A stretch of DNA of 64,000 nt from Phymorhynchus buccinoides (lineage: Eukaryota; Mollusca; Gastropoda; Neogastropoda; Raphitomidae): NCBI GenBank assembly GCA_017654935.2, contig CM065711.1:28733660-28797659 (forward strand), in the 5' to 3' direction. Made by a program: the position numbers and the translations under genes. The notes beneath the pieces were generated by a model. The model ran no database searches and was not told the DNA's origin. It saw only the letters and a list, made by a program, of their open reading frames with translations. Of the stretch, positions 11,118-23,130 are shown piece by piece (position 1 is the first letter of the stretch; each line of letters starts with the position of its first letter).

Positions 11118-11330
11118 TCCTCCCCCCCCCCCCCCCCCCCCCCCCCCCTAATAAACTGTGATCTGTTGTCATACGGCCTGCACTCGTACTGGCCGGAGTT
11201 AGGAACAGCAGTCAGTCTGGATGTGCACCCCCGTTAAGGAAAGACCTGTCTCCAGTTACTCCAGCCGGCAGTGTTACTGTTAGGGGCTGTGGGGGGAAGT
11301 TACTGGACATAAGGATAGACCTAGGCTGGT
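11118..11330. repeat. Poly-C run and single-copy form of the 75-bp minisatellite
   Basis: A C-run (about 11120-11148) precedes about 1.2 units of the 75-bp sequence (11236-11325) that is tandemly amplified at 44812-47328 and 57522-60536. Confidence 0.85.
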
Positions 11331-11897
11331 TTACCTACACATAAGGGGTTGTAGTGTAGGAAGGGAACTAGTGCTTGTTGTCTTGTAGTTTAGTAGTGGG
11401 TTTGTAGAGTTGTAGCTTGGGGTTAGTGGGGATGATAGACGACTGAGGCCCCTGTGACCATACACCACAGTTGCGGCTCCATCTCAGTCTGCTTAGTTAA
11501 GTTAGTACTTGGGTAGTTTGGGTTATGTTACCAGTTTGTGTCCTTTTGACACGGCTGTGGAGTTCTGCTTAGTTAAGTTAGTACTTGGGTAGTTTGGGTT
11601 ATGTTACCAGTTTGTGTCCTTTTGACACGGCTGTGGAGTCCTGTTTGGCTGTGAGGCTGATGAGGTGTGGCGCCATCCTGAACCCTTCCACACCGTTCCA
11701 TGAAGTAAGGTCTTGTGTGTTGGTTGTGTGAGTGTGTGCATGAGTAAATGTGTGTTCATACAGCTGTGCTGAGTCATTGTCCAAGTGTGTGTTAATCTGC
11801 AGTCATTCAGTCTACTGTCTAGTCAGTCGGTAAATAGTAACCGTTAAAATACTTCAACACTCTCCGGGTTCTTCTTTCAAAGTAGTAGAAACCTTTC
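11331..11897. repeat. Unit DNA with a 76-bp two-copy tandem repeat
   Basis: The phrase starting ctgcttagttaag occurs at 11489 and again at 11565 (period 76). The stretch recurs at 60540-61114 and inverted at 44236-44811. No convincing gene; a 61-codon frame at 11599-11784 (minus) has no recognisable features. Confidence 0.7.
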
Positions 11898-11984
11898 GAT
11901 ATGTTGTATTTTTTGGTTTTACCTAGCGACTACAGGCACAGACAGCTAACAATAACACACGGCAGACAGCTGACGACAGACAGC

Positions 11985-12578
11985 TGACGACAGACAGCAA
12001 CGAACACTCTCTGCTATGCCACTAGTTCCTACCCACACACAGCCCTGAATAGCATACGACACAGCACAAAGGAGCAGACAGCTGACGACAGACAGCAACG
12101 AACACTCTCTGCTAGGCCACTAGTTCCTACCCACACACAGCCCTGAATAGCATACGACACAGCACAAAGAAGGAGCAGACAGCTGACGACAGACAGCAAC
12201 GAACACTCTCTGCTAGGCCACTAGTTCCTACCCACACACAGCCCTGAATAGCATACGACACAGCACAAAGGAGCAGACAGCTGACGACAGACAGCAACGA
12301 ACACTCTCTGCTAGGCCACTAGTTCCTACCCACACACAGCCCTGAATAGCATACGACACAGCACAAAGAAGGAGCAGACAGCTGACGACAGACAGCAACG
12401 AACACTCTCTGCTAGGCCACTAGTTCCTACCCACACACAGCCCTGAATAGCATACGACACAGCACAAAGAAGGAGCAGACAGCTGACGACAGACAGCAAC
12501 GAACACTCTCTGCTAGGCCACTAGTTCCTACCCACACACAGCCCTGAATAGCATACGACACAGCACAAAGGAGCAGAC
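11985..12578. repeat. 98/101-bp satellite array
   Basis: About six tandem units begin gcagacagctgacgacag and contain cactagttcctacccacaca. Two unit lengths alternate because of a three-base difference (caaaggag versus caaagaaggag). One more unit follows the retrotransposon at 14888-14980. Confidence 0.9.
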
Positions 12579-12583
12579 AGCTG

Positions 12584-14882
12584 GTCAGGTCAGGTCAGGT
12601 CAGGTCAGGTCAGGTCAGGTATTTGGACGACCAGGCCTTGCAGCCTCTCAATGCGTCCTTCCTTTTGGTTAGAGTTTGGCAATTGCTGTGGCGGTTTTTA
12701 GCATCCATTTTGATGCACTAATCATGGATGTACTTTAACAGGGCAATTTTTGGATCACTGTCTAGGAGGTTTTTGAATTTGTTAGTATCTGAGGCCAGTT
12801 TAGTATGTGCAGGGAGGTTGTTCCAATATTGGGTGACTCTGTTAGAAAAAAAGTTTTTTCTAATGTTAGTTCTGCTGTACCTGGTTAGGATCTTAAGTTC
12901 ACTATTACGGGTTCTTATTTCGTTAGACAAGTGAAACAAGCCTTTGTTAGTATTGTCAGTGCCTTGAAGAATCTTGTAAACATTTATCAAATCTCCCCTT
13001 AGTCTTCTGTATTTTAAAGATGGCAAGTCTAATTTACTTAGCCTGTCCTCATAATCCAAATTTTTCATGGATTTTATCAGTTTGGTTGCTCTCCTCTGTA
13101 CCTTCTCAATTGCACTGGACTGTCGTTTAAGAAAGGGATTCCAAATTATATTGCCATACTCAAGATGAGGCCGTATTAAACATTTGTAAAGATTTATGAA
13201 CACCTCTTTATTTAAGTTTTTAAAACTCCTTCTGATCAAGCCCAGCATCCTACTGGCTTTATTTATCGCTGTTGTGATGTGCTTATCAAATTTGAGTTTT
13301 GAATCAAATATAACCCCTGTTGAAATTAAGATTATATGGCATAACGGGCAACATTTTATCATGGGTACAAAAATTTTTGACAGGCAGAAAACAGAAAGTA
13401 CGGGTTGGGAATAAATTATCATCAAATACTGACATACTGAGTGGTATACCACAAGGAAGCATTTTAGGCCCAATTTTATTCACTATTTTTATCAATGACT
13501 TGCCAGATCAAGTACAAAGCGTATGCAAAGTGTTCGCTGATGATACTAAAATTTATAATTCTTCTGATAAATCAGATGTGTTACAGAATGATATAAATAG
13601 ACTTATTGACTGGTCAGAAAAATGGAAACTATATTTTAATGCAAATAAGTGTAAAATAATGCATTTAGGGTTGAATAATCCACTAAGAGAATATGAAATA
13701 TCTCACGGCACAGATAAACATGTATTAGATACTTGTGTAGAAGAAAAAGACTTGGGAGTTATATTTGATTCTAAATTGAAATTTGATAGACATATTACAA
13801 CAGCTGTAAATAAAGCTAATAGAATGTTAGGGTTAATCAGGAGAACTTTTACAGGACTAAATAATAATGTGTTCATTAATCTATATAAAAGTTTGGTTAG
13901 ACCACATCTGGAGTATGGGAACCAAATTTGGAATCCATATCTTAAACGACAATCAGTTTCAATTGAGCGTGTACAGAGGAGAGCTACTAAATTAATAAAA
14001 GTTCTTAAGAATTCTGATTATAGTGAAAGGCTACACAAACTTGATCTACCATCCTTGAAATACAGAAGAATTCGTGGTGACCTAATGAATGTATATAAAA
14101 TTCTTAATGGTCCTGACAATACTAACAAAAGTTTGTTTCAGATTTCAAATTTTTCAAAGACTAGAAATCATGAATTAAAAATACTAACACAGTATAGTAG
14201 AACTAACATCAGGAGACACTTTTTCAGTAACAGAGTGACTAACTATTGGAACGCACTTCCTGCTCAGACAAAACTTGCACCTGATACTAACAAATTCAAA
14301 AACCTCCTGGACAAAGACCCAAACCTTGGTAAATTAAAATACCAGTATGACTAATAGTCTACCAAAACCGTCACAGCTGTGCCAAAGAGGAAAAGGAAAA
14401 AAAAAAAGACGCTTGAGAGGCCGCGAGGCCTAGTCGTCTTTATCTACCTGACCTGACCTGACCAGGTTCTTCTCCTCTGTACAAGTATCTAAAACATGCT
14501 TAGATGAGCCATGAGTAATTTCATATGCTTTACTTGGATTATTGTACCCCGCGTGCATAACCTTGCATTTTCCTGCGTTAAAATATAAATTCCACTTCTC
14601 TGACCATTCTATGAGTCTGTTAATATCGTTTTGCAGTACATCTGAATTTTGGGAACGATTTTACACCTTAGTATCATCTGCAAATATCTTACATGCACTT
14701 TGTATGTCTTCTGGGAGATCATTTATAAAAACTGTAAAAAGTACTGGGCCCAGGATGCTACCCTGGGGAATACCACTTAAAACATCAGTGCTAGAAGACT
14801 GTTTTGTTCCCACCCGCACTCTTTGAGATCTTCCCTTCAGAAAGTTTTTAACCCACGTTAATATGTTTCCTGTTATCCCGTA
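12584..14882 (-). mobile_element. 5'-truncated non-LTR retrotransposon (element 1), interrupted
   Basis: On the minus strand it encodes RT from YGITGNILTWVKNFLKGRSQ through SGIPQGSILGPVLF and FADDTK to the C-terminus at 12718. A 3' UTR and a (CCTGA)n tail follow (12584-12622 as GGTCA repeats). AGCTG flanks both sides (12579-12583 and 14883-14887), a 5-bp target duplication inside the satellite. A TAA stop follows FADDTKV. Element 2 interrupts it at 13317-14464. Inactive. Confidence 0.85.
13317..14464 (+). mobile_element. Nested non-LTR retrotransposon (element 2) inserted into element 1
   Basis: A plus-strand RT fragment begins KLRLYGITGNILSW with no ATG. It contains SGIPQGSILGPILF, FADDTK, DLGVIFDSKLKFD and KRQSVSIERVQRRATKLI, and stops at 14354. 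A 3' UTR with an A-run and a short (CCTGA)n tail follow, so it belongs to the same or a sister family as element 1. Element 1 breaks at AACCCCT | AGGT(C/T)CTT, contiguous at 62332-62342 and at 43014-43024. The insertion is absent from the other two units. Confidence 0.85.
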
Positions 14883-15309
14883 AGCTGACGACAGACAGCA
14901 ACGAACACTCTCTGCTAGGCCACTAGTTCCTACCCACACACAGCCCTGAATAGCATACGACACAGCACAAAGAAGGAGCTAGTCTAAGTACAACTCTCAC
15001 CCAGAGAGTTGGCTGTGCCGCAGTCCCGTCACTCGTCAGGGTCCGTTCTGGTCCTGTGTTCTGGGCGCCGTTGCTTGTCCCCGTTCACGCTGGAGGTCGA
15101 CTTGTCCGGTCTCGAACCCGTCCTTGTATGGGGCTCGTGCCCATCGCATGCAAATCTGTCGCTCGTGCAAATCTGCAGCTCGCTACCTATGAGAGTCTGT
15201 ATTTGCGGCATGCCGCTCAACCCTCTCGCCACGCGCATTCCCACGTGAGCACCCTCTGCGCGCACCGCCGGAAACTGCACTAAGGGACTCCACTCTAACC
15301 GTCACTACA

Positions 15310-16282
15310 GATATTTCAATCCTTCAAACTTTCCGTTGTCTTGTACTATCAGCACGTGGAAGGGAGAAACAAAGAAATCAATGCTGACATCAGCGCGAAC
15401 TCCCCACGTGCAGCATTTTCGAAAGTGGGAACAGGAAGTCGATGTTACTGTCACAAAGAGTAGCTGCCCTTATCGTCGAACGATGGTTATACACCACAGT
15501 TAAGCATTCCTCACAGTTAAGCATTGCTCTTAGCTTCGTTTCTCTCTCATTGCGTGCATGCGTGTGAGTGCGAGTGTGTGTGTGTGTGCGTGTGCGTGCG
15601 TGTGTGTGTGTGTGTGTGTCTGTGTCCATACAGGGAATTTATTAGTGTCCAGGCTGTACTATATAGAAACTAATGAAAACATCCTGATGAAAATTGGGAT
15701 GGTTGTTCACTGACCTCATGATGATTTGGTATATTCCAGTCACAGACTTATTTCTGTGAAATTCGGGCTCCTCTCTCCCGGAGAGGGTGTCGCAGCAAGT
15801 GCAGCGCCAACGCCTACCTACCATCGTGTATCAAAATAGCAAGCCATGTAAACATAATACACCCTTGTTAAAGATATTGATCTGACCAGGATGAAACAGT
15901 AGATAATGTAACCCGTAATAATGTCAGTTTAACCAAATGGCAAGACACTCATCCGTGCTCCCAGTGACTATATATACTGAAAAATAATGTGTTCAAATAG
16001 CTCTCTAGCTCTCTCTCTCTCTCACACACACACACATACGCACGCACGCACCCCCCCACATGCACGCACGCACACACACACACACCAGACCTGTTTACCG
16101 CCTACACAAGTAGTCTGGATAACTGAAATGAGTAGTTTTGGTGCAAAATGCATAGTTTTATTTATTAAACCATCAAATAATGTTTACTGAAAACGAGTAG
16201 TAATCAAGAATTAAACGGCATTGAAGAGTAGTAGAGGTCCAAACTGAGTAGAATACTACTCGAAAAGAGTAGAGTAAACAGG

Positions 16283-16324
<42 letters not shown>

Positions 16325-16930
16325 ACGCACACAAATCCAGGTTTTGTTGAACCTTTATTATTTTTTTTAATTTCCAACTGAACACATCATCATAAAATGA
16401 ATCATCAAACTTCTCATCTGACATCAACGTACAGAATATGTTAAGGATCTATTAGCATACGGTAATTATGATACAAAAAAATGAAAACTGCCATTACAAA
16501 ATAATCATAATCATCATTGGGGCTGTTCCGGTCCGGGTTTGTCTCCGAGGGCTGCTACAGTAGTCGGATTGGCCCGACTGGAGCCATGAAACGCTAGGGG
16601 AGATCTCTATATTTTTGGGTTCATTTCTTTTCAGTTGCTTCTTTCATTTTGTTTTATTTTTCTTCCTGCTGCTCCACAACCACGCTGTATAATTATCCAG
16701 TTGGATAGCTCACCGCGTTACGAGTCAGATTCAGATACATGTCATATGTTTGTAGTCTTTGGGCACGTGTACATTAGATCCACAATCGGCAAGCTCCGGA
16801 CAGAAACCCCATTGACTTCCGATAAGAAATCAGCGGATGCAGAAACTCATCCGCAAACCCCATCCCCTTATTTGTTATTGTAAGTGACTGGGGTTTCAGT
16901 ACGGAACTTCGGGTTGCGGATGTAAATGTG
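15310..16930. repeat. Unit DNA with GT/CA microsatellites, no supported gene
   Basis: It recurs inverted at 40466-42167 and (first part) at 63181-64000. It holds GT runs at 15574-15618, mixed CA/GCAC runs at 16020-16085 and a CA run at 16284-16322. Short open frames lie in microsatellites and have no domain features. Confidence 0.7.
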
Positions 16931-17142
16931 CACAGGACATAACTCTCTTTATGTCACTCACTTATACACACACACACTGTGACACACACACACACTGTGA
17001 CACACACACACATACACTGTCACACACACACACACTGGGACACACACACAGTCACACACATGCACACACTGTGACACATGCACACACACACACTGTCACA
17101 CACACAAACACACTGTGACACACACATGCACACACTGACTGT

Positions 17143-17193
<51 letters not shown>
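16931..17193. repeat. Compound CA-rich microsatellite/minisatellite
   Basis: CA runs are punctuated by CACTGTGACA phrases, ending in an uninterrupted CA run. The inverted counterpart at 40196-40465 has a different phrase order, as expected for a fast-changing microsatellite. Confidence 0.9.
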
Positions 17194-17195
<2 letters not shown>

Positions 17196-17744
17196 CACTA
17201 CACTTCAATGAAAAATAAAGGGCAATGTAAAAAAGTATGTTTAACTTCTGACAAGAAAAAATGCAATTGTCAAAAATGGCAACTAACAACGACAAAAATG
17301 TAAACAGCGATATTGAAGCTACAAAAGTATTGACATACATCAATGGCTGATCTACAGCCTTTGCCAAATAAATGACCCATCAAAGGATAAGTCATAACGA
17401 TGGCAAAAATAAAACATAAAATAAACAAAACATAAAACAAAAAATATTTCCGTAGCACGCTATAAGGGCTAGCTTGTTGATGCTCTCCTTTGCTTTCTGT
17501 ATGTGGTGTTTGGAAATAGTAAAGATTTGTGCAAACCATCAAACAAAACAAACAAAAACACTCACAAACAAAAAACAAGTGCAACGCTGAGTGGCTGCAA
17601 AGTCCCCTCGCAGCATCGCCGAGCTACTCCGAAATCAGAATGTGTCGGCTGTACACATACATAAAAACGCATCAAAACAGCACGTAACTACATAAAAACG
17701 CATCAAAACAGCACGTAACTGAATAGTTTTTTATATATAGCCTT
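17194..17744. other. Unit DNA, no supported gene
   Basis: A 104-codon frame (17270-17584, minus) is rich in F/C/Y/V but AT-driven and unsupported. A short piece at 17575-17650 matches the gene-upstream block (4110-4170). Part of the end is a two-copy phrase (acataaaaacgcatcaaaac). Confidence 0.5.
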
Positions 17745-18145
17745 GGGGTTCGGACCCGTGATTTGAGCGCGCACGATCATGCGCACACGAGCACACAGAA
17801 ACATTCATGACAACTGTGTTATAGACCATTCATCAAGAAATGTGAAAAAAAAATGCATTGAAATACATGCAAAACTTCGCGAGATATTAGCGATTATGTG
17901 TTTTGGGGTTTGAACCCCGTAACTGGCGCGACCTTGACCTTAATGTAAAACTAAATACATCAGTGGATAGCATGCATCTTGGCAAACTAGTATACCAAAT
18001 TTGATGATAGACTGAATAGTTTTTGACAAAAACGGACGAATAGCCGGACGGACGGAGGTACGCCGGACGGACGGACGGACGGAGGTACGCCGGACGGACC
18101 AGACCAAAAACAATAGTTCCCGAACCTTCGGCTCGGGGACTAATA
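17745..18145. repeat. Dispersed repeat (long copy) with GGAC tetranucleotides and terminal hairpin
   Basis: Same family as 4260-4615. This copy continues into GGAC repeats (18048-18100) and a terminus with a CCGAA-CC-TTCGG hairpin followed by ctcggggactaa. The hairpin close to the end resembles ends of some rolling-circle elements, but no CTRR terminus or helicase is visible, so the class is open. Confidence 0.55.
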
Positions 18146-18164
18146 AACCCAAAATGAAACTTTT

Positions 18165-18300
18165 CAACAATGTTGTTGTTGTTGCTGTTGTACCCTGGCT
18201 AAAAGACTCCAGGGATCATCCCAACAGCCGCAGCACTTGAACACTATGGCACAAATGCACCAGCCAGGGATGAGAACATTACGTGTGACCGGTTTTGATT
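18165..18300 (-). mobile_element. SINE 3' tail fragment
   Basis: On the minus strand it reads gctgttgggatgatccctgg...gccaggg followed by (AAC)n, matching the 3' end of the full SINE at 21244-21645. The head is absent, so it is truncated or carries a tail shared with a LINE partner. Confidence 0.65.
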
Positions 18301-18574
18301 ACCCACCACGTGGGCAGCCGCACTCCGAGGATCTTGGAGAGTGATGATGTTATGAGGATAAACAGACTATAAAACAAGTGGCAACAAGCAAAAAATAAAC
18401 ACTCATCAAACAAACTAAGCTGCAGTCTATTGTCAAACAACTTTTCCTGATCTTAAAAATTTACACACACACACACACACACACAAACCACTTCCCACCA
18501 CCGAAAACTTCATTAAAATTAAAAACATGTTTGCATACAATTATGCATAAAGAACAGTCACCAACACACGTGCG

Positions 18575-18857
18575 AACCACCTAGAGTAGTAATAGTATAG
18601 AGCTAAAAAAACACCTCAACCCAGCTCTCACCACCCATCCCCACCCATTTCCAACTCTAAAAAATGCATAACCACACACGTGTTTGCAAACTACCATACA
18701 TATAGCGAAGCATACTGACCGATGCACGTGCATACCTCAATAGTCAACACCTGCCCGTCAACCTCTGTATATCTTCGCCTAAAGAAATCTTTGTAAGAGT
18801 TTATAGAGAAAAGAGCAGGAGAATGGACCAGTGACACAGAAAGATAGCAGATGACAA
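18575..18857. repeat. Flank block Y1 (direct repeat of 23270-23530)
   Basis: It shares the phrases 'cctagagtagtaatagtata', 'taccatacatatagcga' and 'gcaggagaatggaccagtga' with Y2 at 23270-23530. Y1 and Y2 bracket about 4.4 kb including the 34-bp array and two SINEs. The 3' flank of gene E (52663-52945) is Y1-type and joins the gene directly. Confidence 0.75.
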
Positions 18858-20395
18858 AAGACATGGCATAGCTTTCTATGAACATTTACAAAAGACATGG
18901 CATAGCTTTCTATGAACATTTACAAAAGACATGGCATAGCTTTCTATGAACATTTACAAAAGACATGGCATAGCTTTCTATGAACATTTACAAAAGACAT
19001 GGCATACCTTTCTATGAACATTTACAAAAGACATGGCATAGCTTTCTATGAACATTTACAAAAGACATGGCATAGCTTTCTATGAACATTTACAAAAGAC
19101 ATGGCATACCTTTCTATGAACATTTACAAAAGACATGGCATACCTTTCTATGAACATTTACAAAAGACATGGCATAGCTTTCTATGAACATTTACAAAAG
19201 ACATGGCATACCTTTCTATGAACATTTACAAAAGACATGGCATACCTTTCTATGAACATTTACAAAAGACATGGCATACCTTTCTATGAACATTTACAAA
19301 AGACATGGCATACCTTTCTATGAACATTTACAAAAGACATGGCATAGCTTTCTATGAACATTTACAAAAGACATGGCATAGCTTTCTATGAACATTTACA
19401 AAAGACATGGCATACCTTTCTATGAACATTTACAAAAGACATGGCATATCTTTCTATGAACATTTTACCATCACACTCTCTCACATAAAAAAAGCAACCC
19501 CACACACACAGAAAAAGACATGGCATAACTTTCTATGAACATTTTACTATCACACTCTCTCACATAAAACACACACACACACACACAGAAAAAGACATGG
19601 CATACCTTTCTATGAACATTTTACCATCACACTATCACACATAAAAAAAAATCTCACACACACAGAAAAAGACATGGCATACCTTTCTATGAACATTTAC
19701 AAAAGACATGGCATAGCTTTCTATGAACATTTTACCATCACTCTCTCTCACATAAAAAAAAAACCCACACACAGAAAAAAAAGACATGGCATAGCTTTCT
19801 ATGAACATTTACAAAAGACATGGCATACCTTTCTATGAACATTTTACCATCACACACTCTCACATTTAAAAAAAACCCACAGAAAAAGACATGGCATAGC
19901 TTTCTATGAACATTTTACCATCACTCTCTCTCACATAAAAAAAACCCACCCCACCCCCCACACACAGAAAAAGACATGGCATAGCTTTCTATGAACATTT
20001 TACCATCACTCTCTCTCACATAAAAAAACCACCCCACCCCCCACACACAGAAAAAGACATGGCATAGCTTTCTATGAACATTTTACCATCACACTCTCTC
20101 ACATAGAAAAACCACCCCACCCCCCACACACAGAAAAAGACATGGCATAGCTTTCTATGAACATTTTACCATCACACTCTCTCACATAAAAAAAACCCAC
20201 CCCACCCCCCACACACAGAAAAAGACATGGCATACCTTTCTATGAACATTTTACTATCACACTCTCTCACATAAAAACCACACACACACCGAAAAAGACA
20301 TGGCATAGCTTTCTATGAACATTTTACTCTTACACTATCAAATTAAAAATATTAAAAAACCCACAAAAGACATGGCATAGCTTTCTATGAACATT
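18858..20395. repeat. 34-bp tandem array grading into longer (about 85-bp) units
   Basis: The unit gacatggcata(g/c)ctttctatg plus aacatttacaaaa repeats about 17 times with period 34 (18860-19465). It is followed by longer units in which the core is separated by 'accatcac(a)ctctctcacat' and A/CA-rich spacers. The core can form a CATAG-CTTT-CTATG hairpin. The inverted counterpart at 36956-38515 is of similar length. Confidence 0.9.
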
Positions 20396-21243
20396 TTACT
20401 AGGACGCTCTCTTACACGGCCACTGCAAGTAGGGTTATTAACGCCCTTGACGGCAAGAGTTAAGCCCTTGTTGATCAGTATCCAAAAGGGAATTCACTCT
20501 TGCAAAAGGCAGCCATTCAGTGGCCTCAAATAGGGTTATTGGCGAGAGTTATACCCTTGTTTGGTCAGTACTCAACCATCTTTCCCCCACCCACCAAGGG
20601 CATTCACTCTTGCAAAAGGTGTTCTTTGCAGTGGCCAAATGAACATTTCCTATTACGCTCTCTCGAACATAAAAAAACAACACCACAATAAACACACTAC
20701 ACCAAAGATTCTAAAAGGTTAAGATGGACTACTTAAGAGTTACGGCGAAACCGGGCTGATAGAGTTATCGTTAGTGGGAACAGTACACCACACACAGTGG
20801 AGGCTATCTAAAAACTCAGACTGGAATTTGAACGGAGAATTCAACTGGCCTATCGACGTGTAAATGTGTACTGTTTTTAAGGGACATAACCAGACATAAC
20901 CAGTGTTTCTGTCCTCACTACTCATACAGGGAAAAAAGACCAGATGTTAGTCTTTTCTTTTCAGTGTCTTTGACTACACTCTCTCACACACATTTAAAAA
21001 AAACAACATACAACAGTACAATAATCGCACTACAAACAATTTCTTGTTTAGTCGTAACTAAGAACATTCCAAAAATGCCTGCTACATATATATCACTAGC
21101 GCAACGCCCCGTACCGGTAACGCCTTGTATATATATCATTCCCATCGCCATTTGAATGATGTACATGTACAAAAGAAACATTCATGTTCAAAAATAGGAA
21201 GTCGGACACACACACATAGAACATTTTAACAACAGGAAATTAT
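20396..21243. other. Unit DNA with a degenerate two-copy repeat, no gene
   Basis: At 20415-20640 two diverged copies share 'tagggttatt', 'gggcattcactcttgcaaaa' and 'cagtggcc' phrases. No ORF with recognisable features. Confidence 0.5.
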
Positions 21244-21645
21244 CAAGTTGTTGTTGTTCCCTGGCTTAACGACTCCAGGGATCATCCCAACAGCCAGAGC
21301 ACTTGAAGTTGAACACTAATGACACACACGCGTGCGGACACTGAGGAGGGGGTGTGGGAACACTTGGAAAACCTAGCTATCAATTTAGCCATACCAGGCA
21401 GCGGGATTTCTCCCTGCTCTTACCGACTTTCAACTGTCGTGGGATTTTTACGTGCGTAAAGCGCACGGGTCAGACGAGCTTTAAGTCCCCATCTGAAGGA
21501 CTTGGACGTTCAGTTCGATTTTCCTGTCCAACTAGAAAGAAAGGGCGAGGAGGCCGGGATTTGAACCCTGGTCACTCACGCTGCAGTCACGCGTTACATA
21601 TTTGGCAGGCGAACGTCTTAACCACTCTGCCATCTTTCTCACTGT
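21244..21645 (-). mobile_element. tRNA-headed SINE with (AAC)n tail
   Basis: The minus-strand head holds GGCAGAGTGGTTAAGACG (box A-like, Ser/Leu-tRNA style) and GGTTCAAATCC (box B-like). The body ends in gatccctggagtcgttaagc and (AAC)n. It is the mirror of 35706-36103. No intact tRNA fold, so not called as a tRNA gene. Confidence 0.75.
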
Positions 21646-21734
21646 CTCTTTAGTTAGCGCTCTCTCTCTCTCTCTCCCTCTCTCTCTTATCCCCCCAAAA
21701 TTCATCTTCTTTCATTCTTATTTGGGGGTGGGGG

Positions 21735-21982
21735 TTAACCCTTTCACCGCCAGCCATCTTTGAGCCAAAAAAATTCCATTAAACTTACTTGGCTACAAAA
21801 AAGATTTTGTCTGCAATATTTTCGGATTTCTTTGTGACATATTTAGAATGGGGTCAATCCTTACTTCCCAAATGTAGGGACACACTATCATTGAATAATA
21901 GACCCTGATTTCAAGGGTTTTAATGACACGGGTGTTACATCATTGTGGTGCAAACATGCGACATTGGTGGTGAAAGGGTTAA
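21735..21982. mobile_element. MITE with TTAA target duplication (piggyBac-like ends)
   Basis: TTAACCCTTTCACCGCC at the left and GGTGGTGAAAGGGTTAA at the right form near-perfect terminal inverted repeats with TTAA on both sides, 248 bp in all. No coding capacity. Its ends resemble those of the element at 5495-5800, so both may use the same transposase. Confidence 0.75.
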
Positions 21983-22868
21983 AGGTATGAGGATACTTTC
22001 ACAACAGATTATTTTCTTCTTCTTCTTCGTTCGATCGCTCAGACAATTTAATGTCATAAGCGCAGATGCATCATACTGCCATTATGCACCTAAGAAATAG
22101 TTAGGTCCAGCATGTCCATCCTCGGCTTCAGAAAACGTTTGTAAGAATTACTAGAAGAAGAAAAAAAGGCAGGAGAATGGACCAATAATGCAGAAAGATA
22201 GTAGATGGTCCTAAGCAAAATAAGAACGACAGATTCAAAGAGAGTGGCAGATTAGAGGAAGCTACAAGCACAGAACTTCCAGAAATAAAATGAATGGGGG
22301 AACTATTTGTACAACATATCCCCCAATATCCCCACAGGGGATAAAATATTACATAATTCTAATAGTTCCCATTGACATTTTACACACACACACACACACA
22401 ACTACTTCCCACCTCCCAAAAGTGCATAACATTAAAAACAAACACGCTTGCATTCAGTTATATGCATACATAATGCAGTCACCAATGAATAATATGTGAA
22501 CCACTTGGAATAGCCTCCAAATACCTCAACACCCCCACCACCCCAAGCCACTGTGACTTCCGTGTCCCCCCCCCCCCCCCCCTTCGAAATGCATAAAAAC
22601 ATGTTTTCATACTATTGTGCATAAAGAATATGTACACTGACTATAGGCCGGGTTCACATTAGACGAGTAAGTTCCGTATGGAAAGCCCTAAATAAGTGGA
22701 AGACAGAAGGATAAATGTTTACGCACATAGGGGAAATTCGGACATGTGCGCAAATCTTTTCCCTTCTTTGTTTCACTTATTTATGGATTGCGCACGGGTT
22801 TCCGCATGGCCCATATCTGCTTATGTGTGTACACGGCCCAATGCATGTAGGAATCACCTGGAGTAGGT
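21983..22868. other. Unit DNA, no gene recognised
   Basis: It includes a CA run at 22384-22400 and a C-run at 22566-22582. Only short frames. Confidence 0.5.
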
Positions 22869-23130
22869 AACGGTGTCCCATCGGCCGTAGGGCCAGTGAA
22901 CTGTCAGAGGTTCACTGTGTCAAGGGCACGGCATCATGGAAGGCGGAGCCCATCCCTCTCCTTCCGCCGCCTTTTAACCTTCCCTGAACAAATCAGGTAC
23001 CCATTCACTGCTGGGTGGACACAGAGAGGGTTTTCAGGCCAGAAAAACCTGACTCCGACTCCAAGCTGGACTCGAACCCGAGACCTTACGCACCGCAGCC
23101 GAGCGCTCTAACCACTCGACCACGGGCCCA
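22869..23130 (-). mobile_element. tRNA-headed SINE
   Basis: The minus strand starts GGGCCCGTGGTCGAGTGGTT (box A-like) and has GGTTCGAGTCC (box B-like), then a body with 'ggcctgaaaaccctctctg' and 'cctctgacagttcactgg'. It is the mirror of 34228-34492. The head is tRNA-like, but the rest is clearly a SINE body. Confidence 0.75.

Larger units (their letters stand above)
11903..15309. mobile_element. Composite insertion (satellite plus retrotransposons) flanked by GATAT
   Basis: GATAT occurs at 11898-11902 and 15310-15314 on either side, and the related block at 8587 reads through without the insert. Contents in order: 98/101-bp satellite, a minus-strand retrotransposon with a second one nested in it, more satellite, and a GC-rich unique end. 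No terminal inverted repeats were found, so the class is unknown. The copies at 42173-44230 and 61120-63180 are about 2.06 kb because they lack the nested element and some satellite units. Confidence 0.65.

Noticed and set aside
17270..17584. 104-codon hydrophobic frame that could be a membrane protein
   Set aside because: T-rich strand bias explains the F/V/C/Y content; the mirrored copy at 39840-40150 does not keep the frame.
18858..20395. Regular repeats resembling a CRISPR array
   Set aside because: Eukaryotic context, no unique spacers and no cas genes; it is a tandem satellite.
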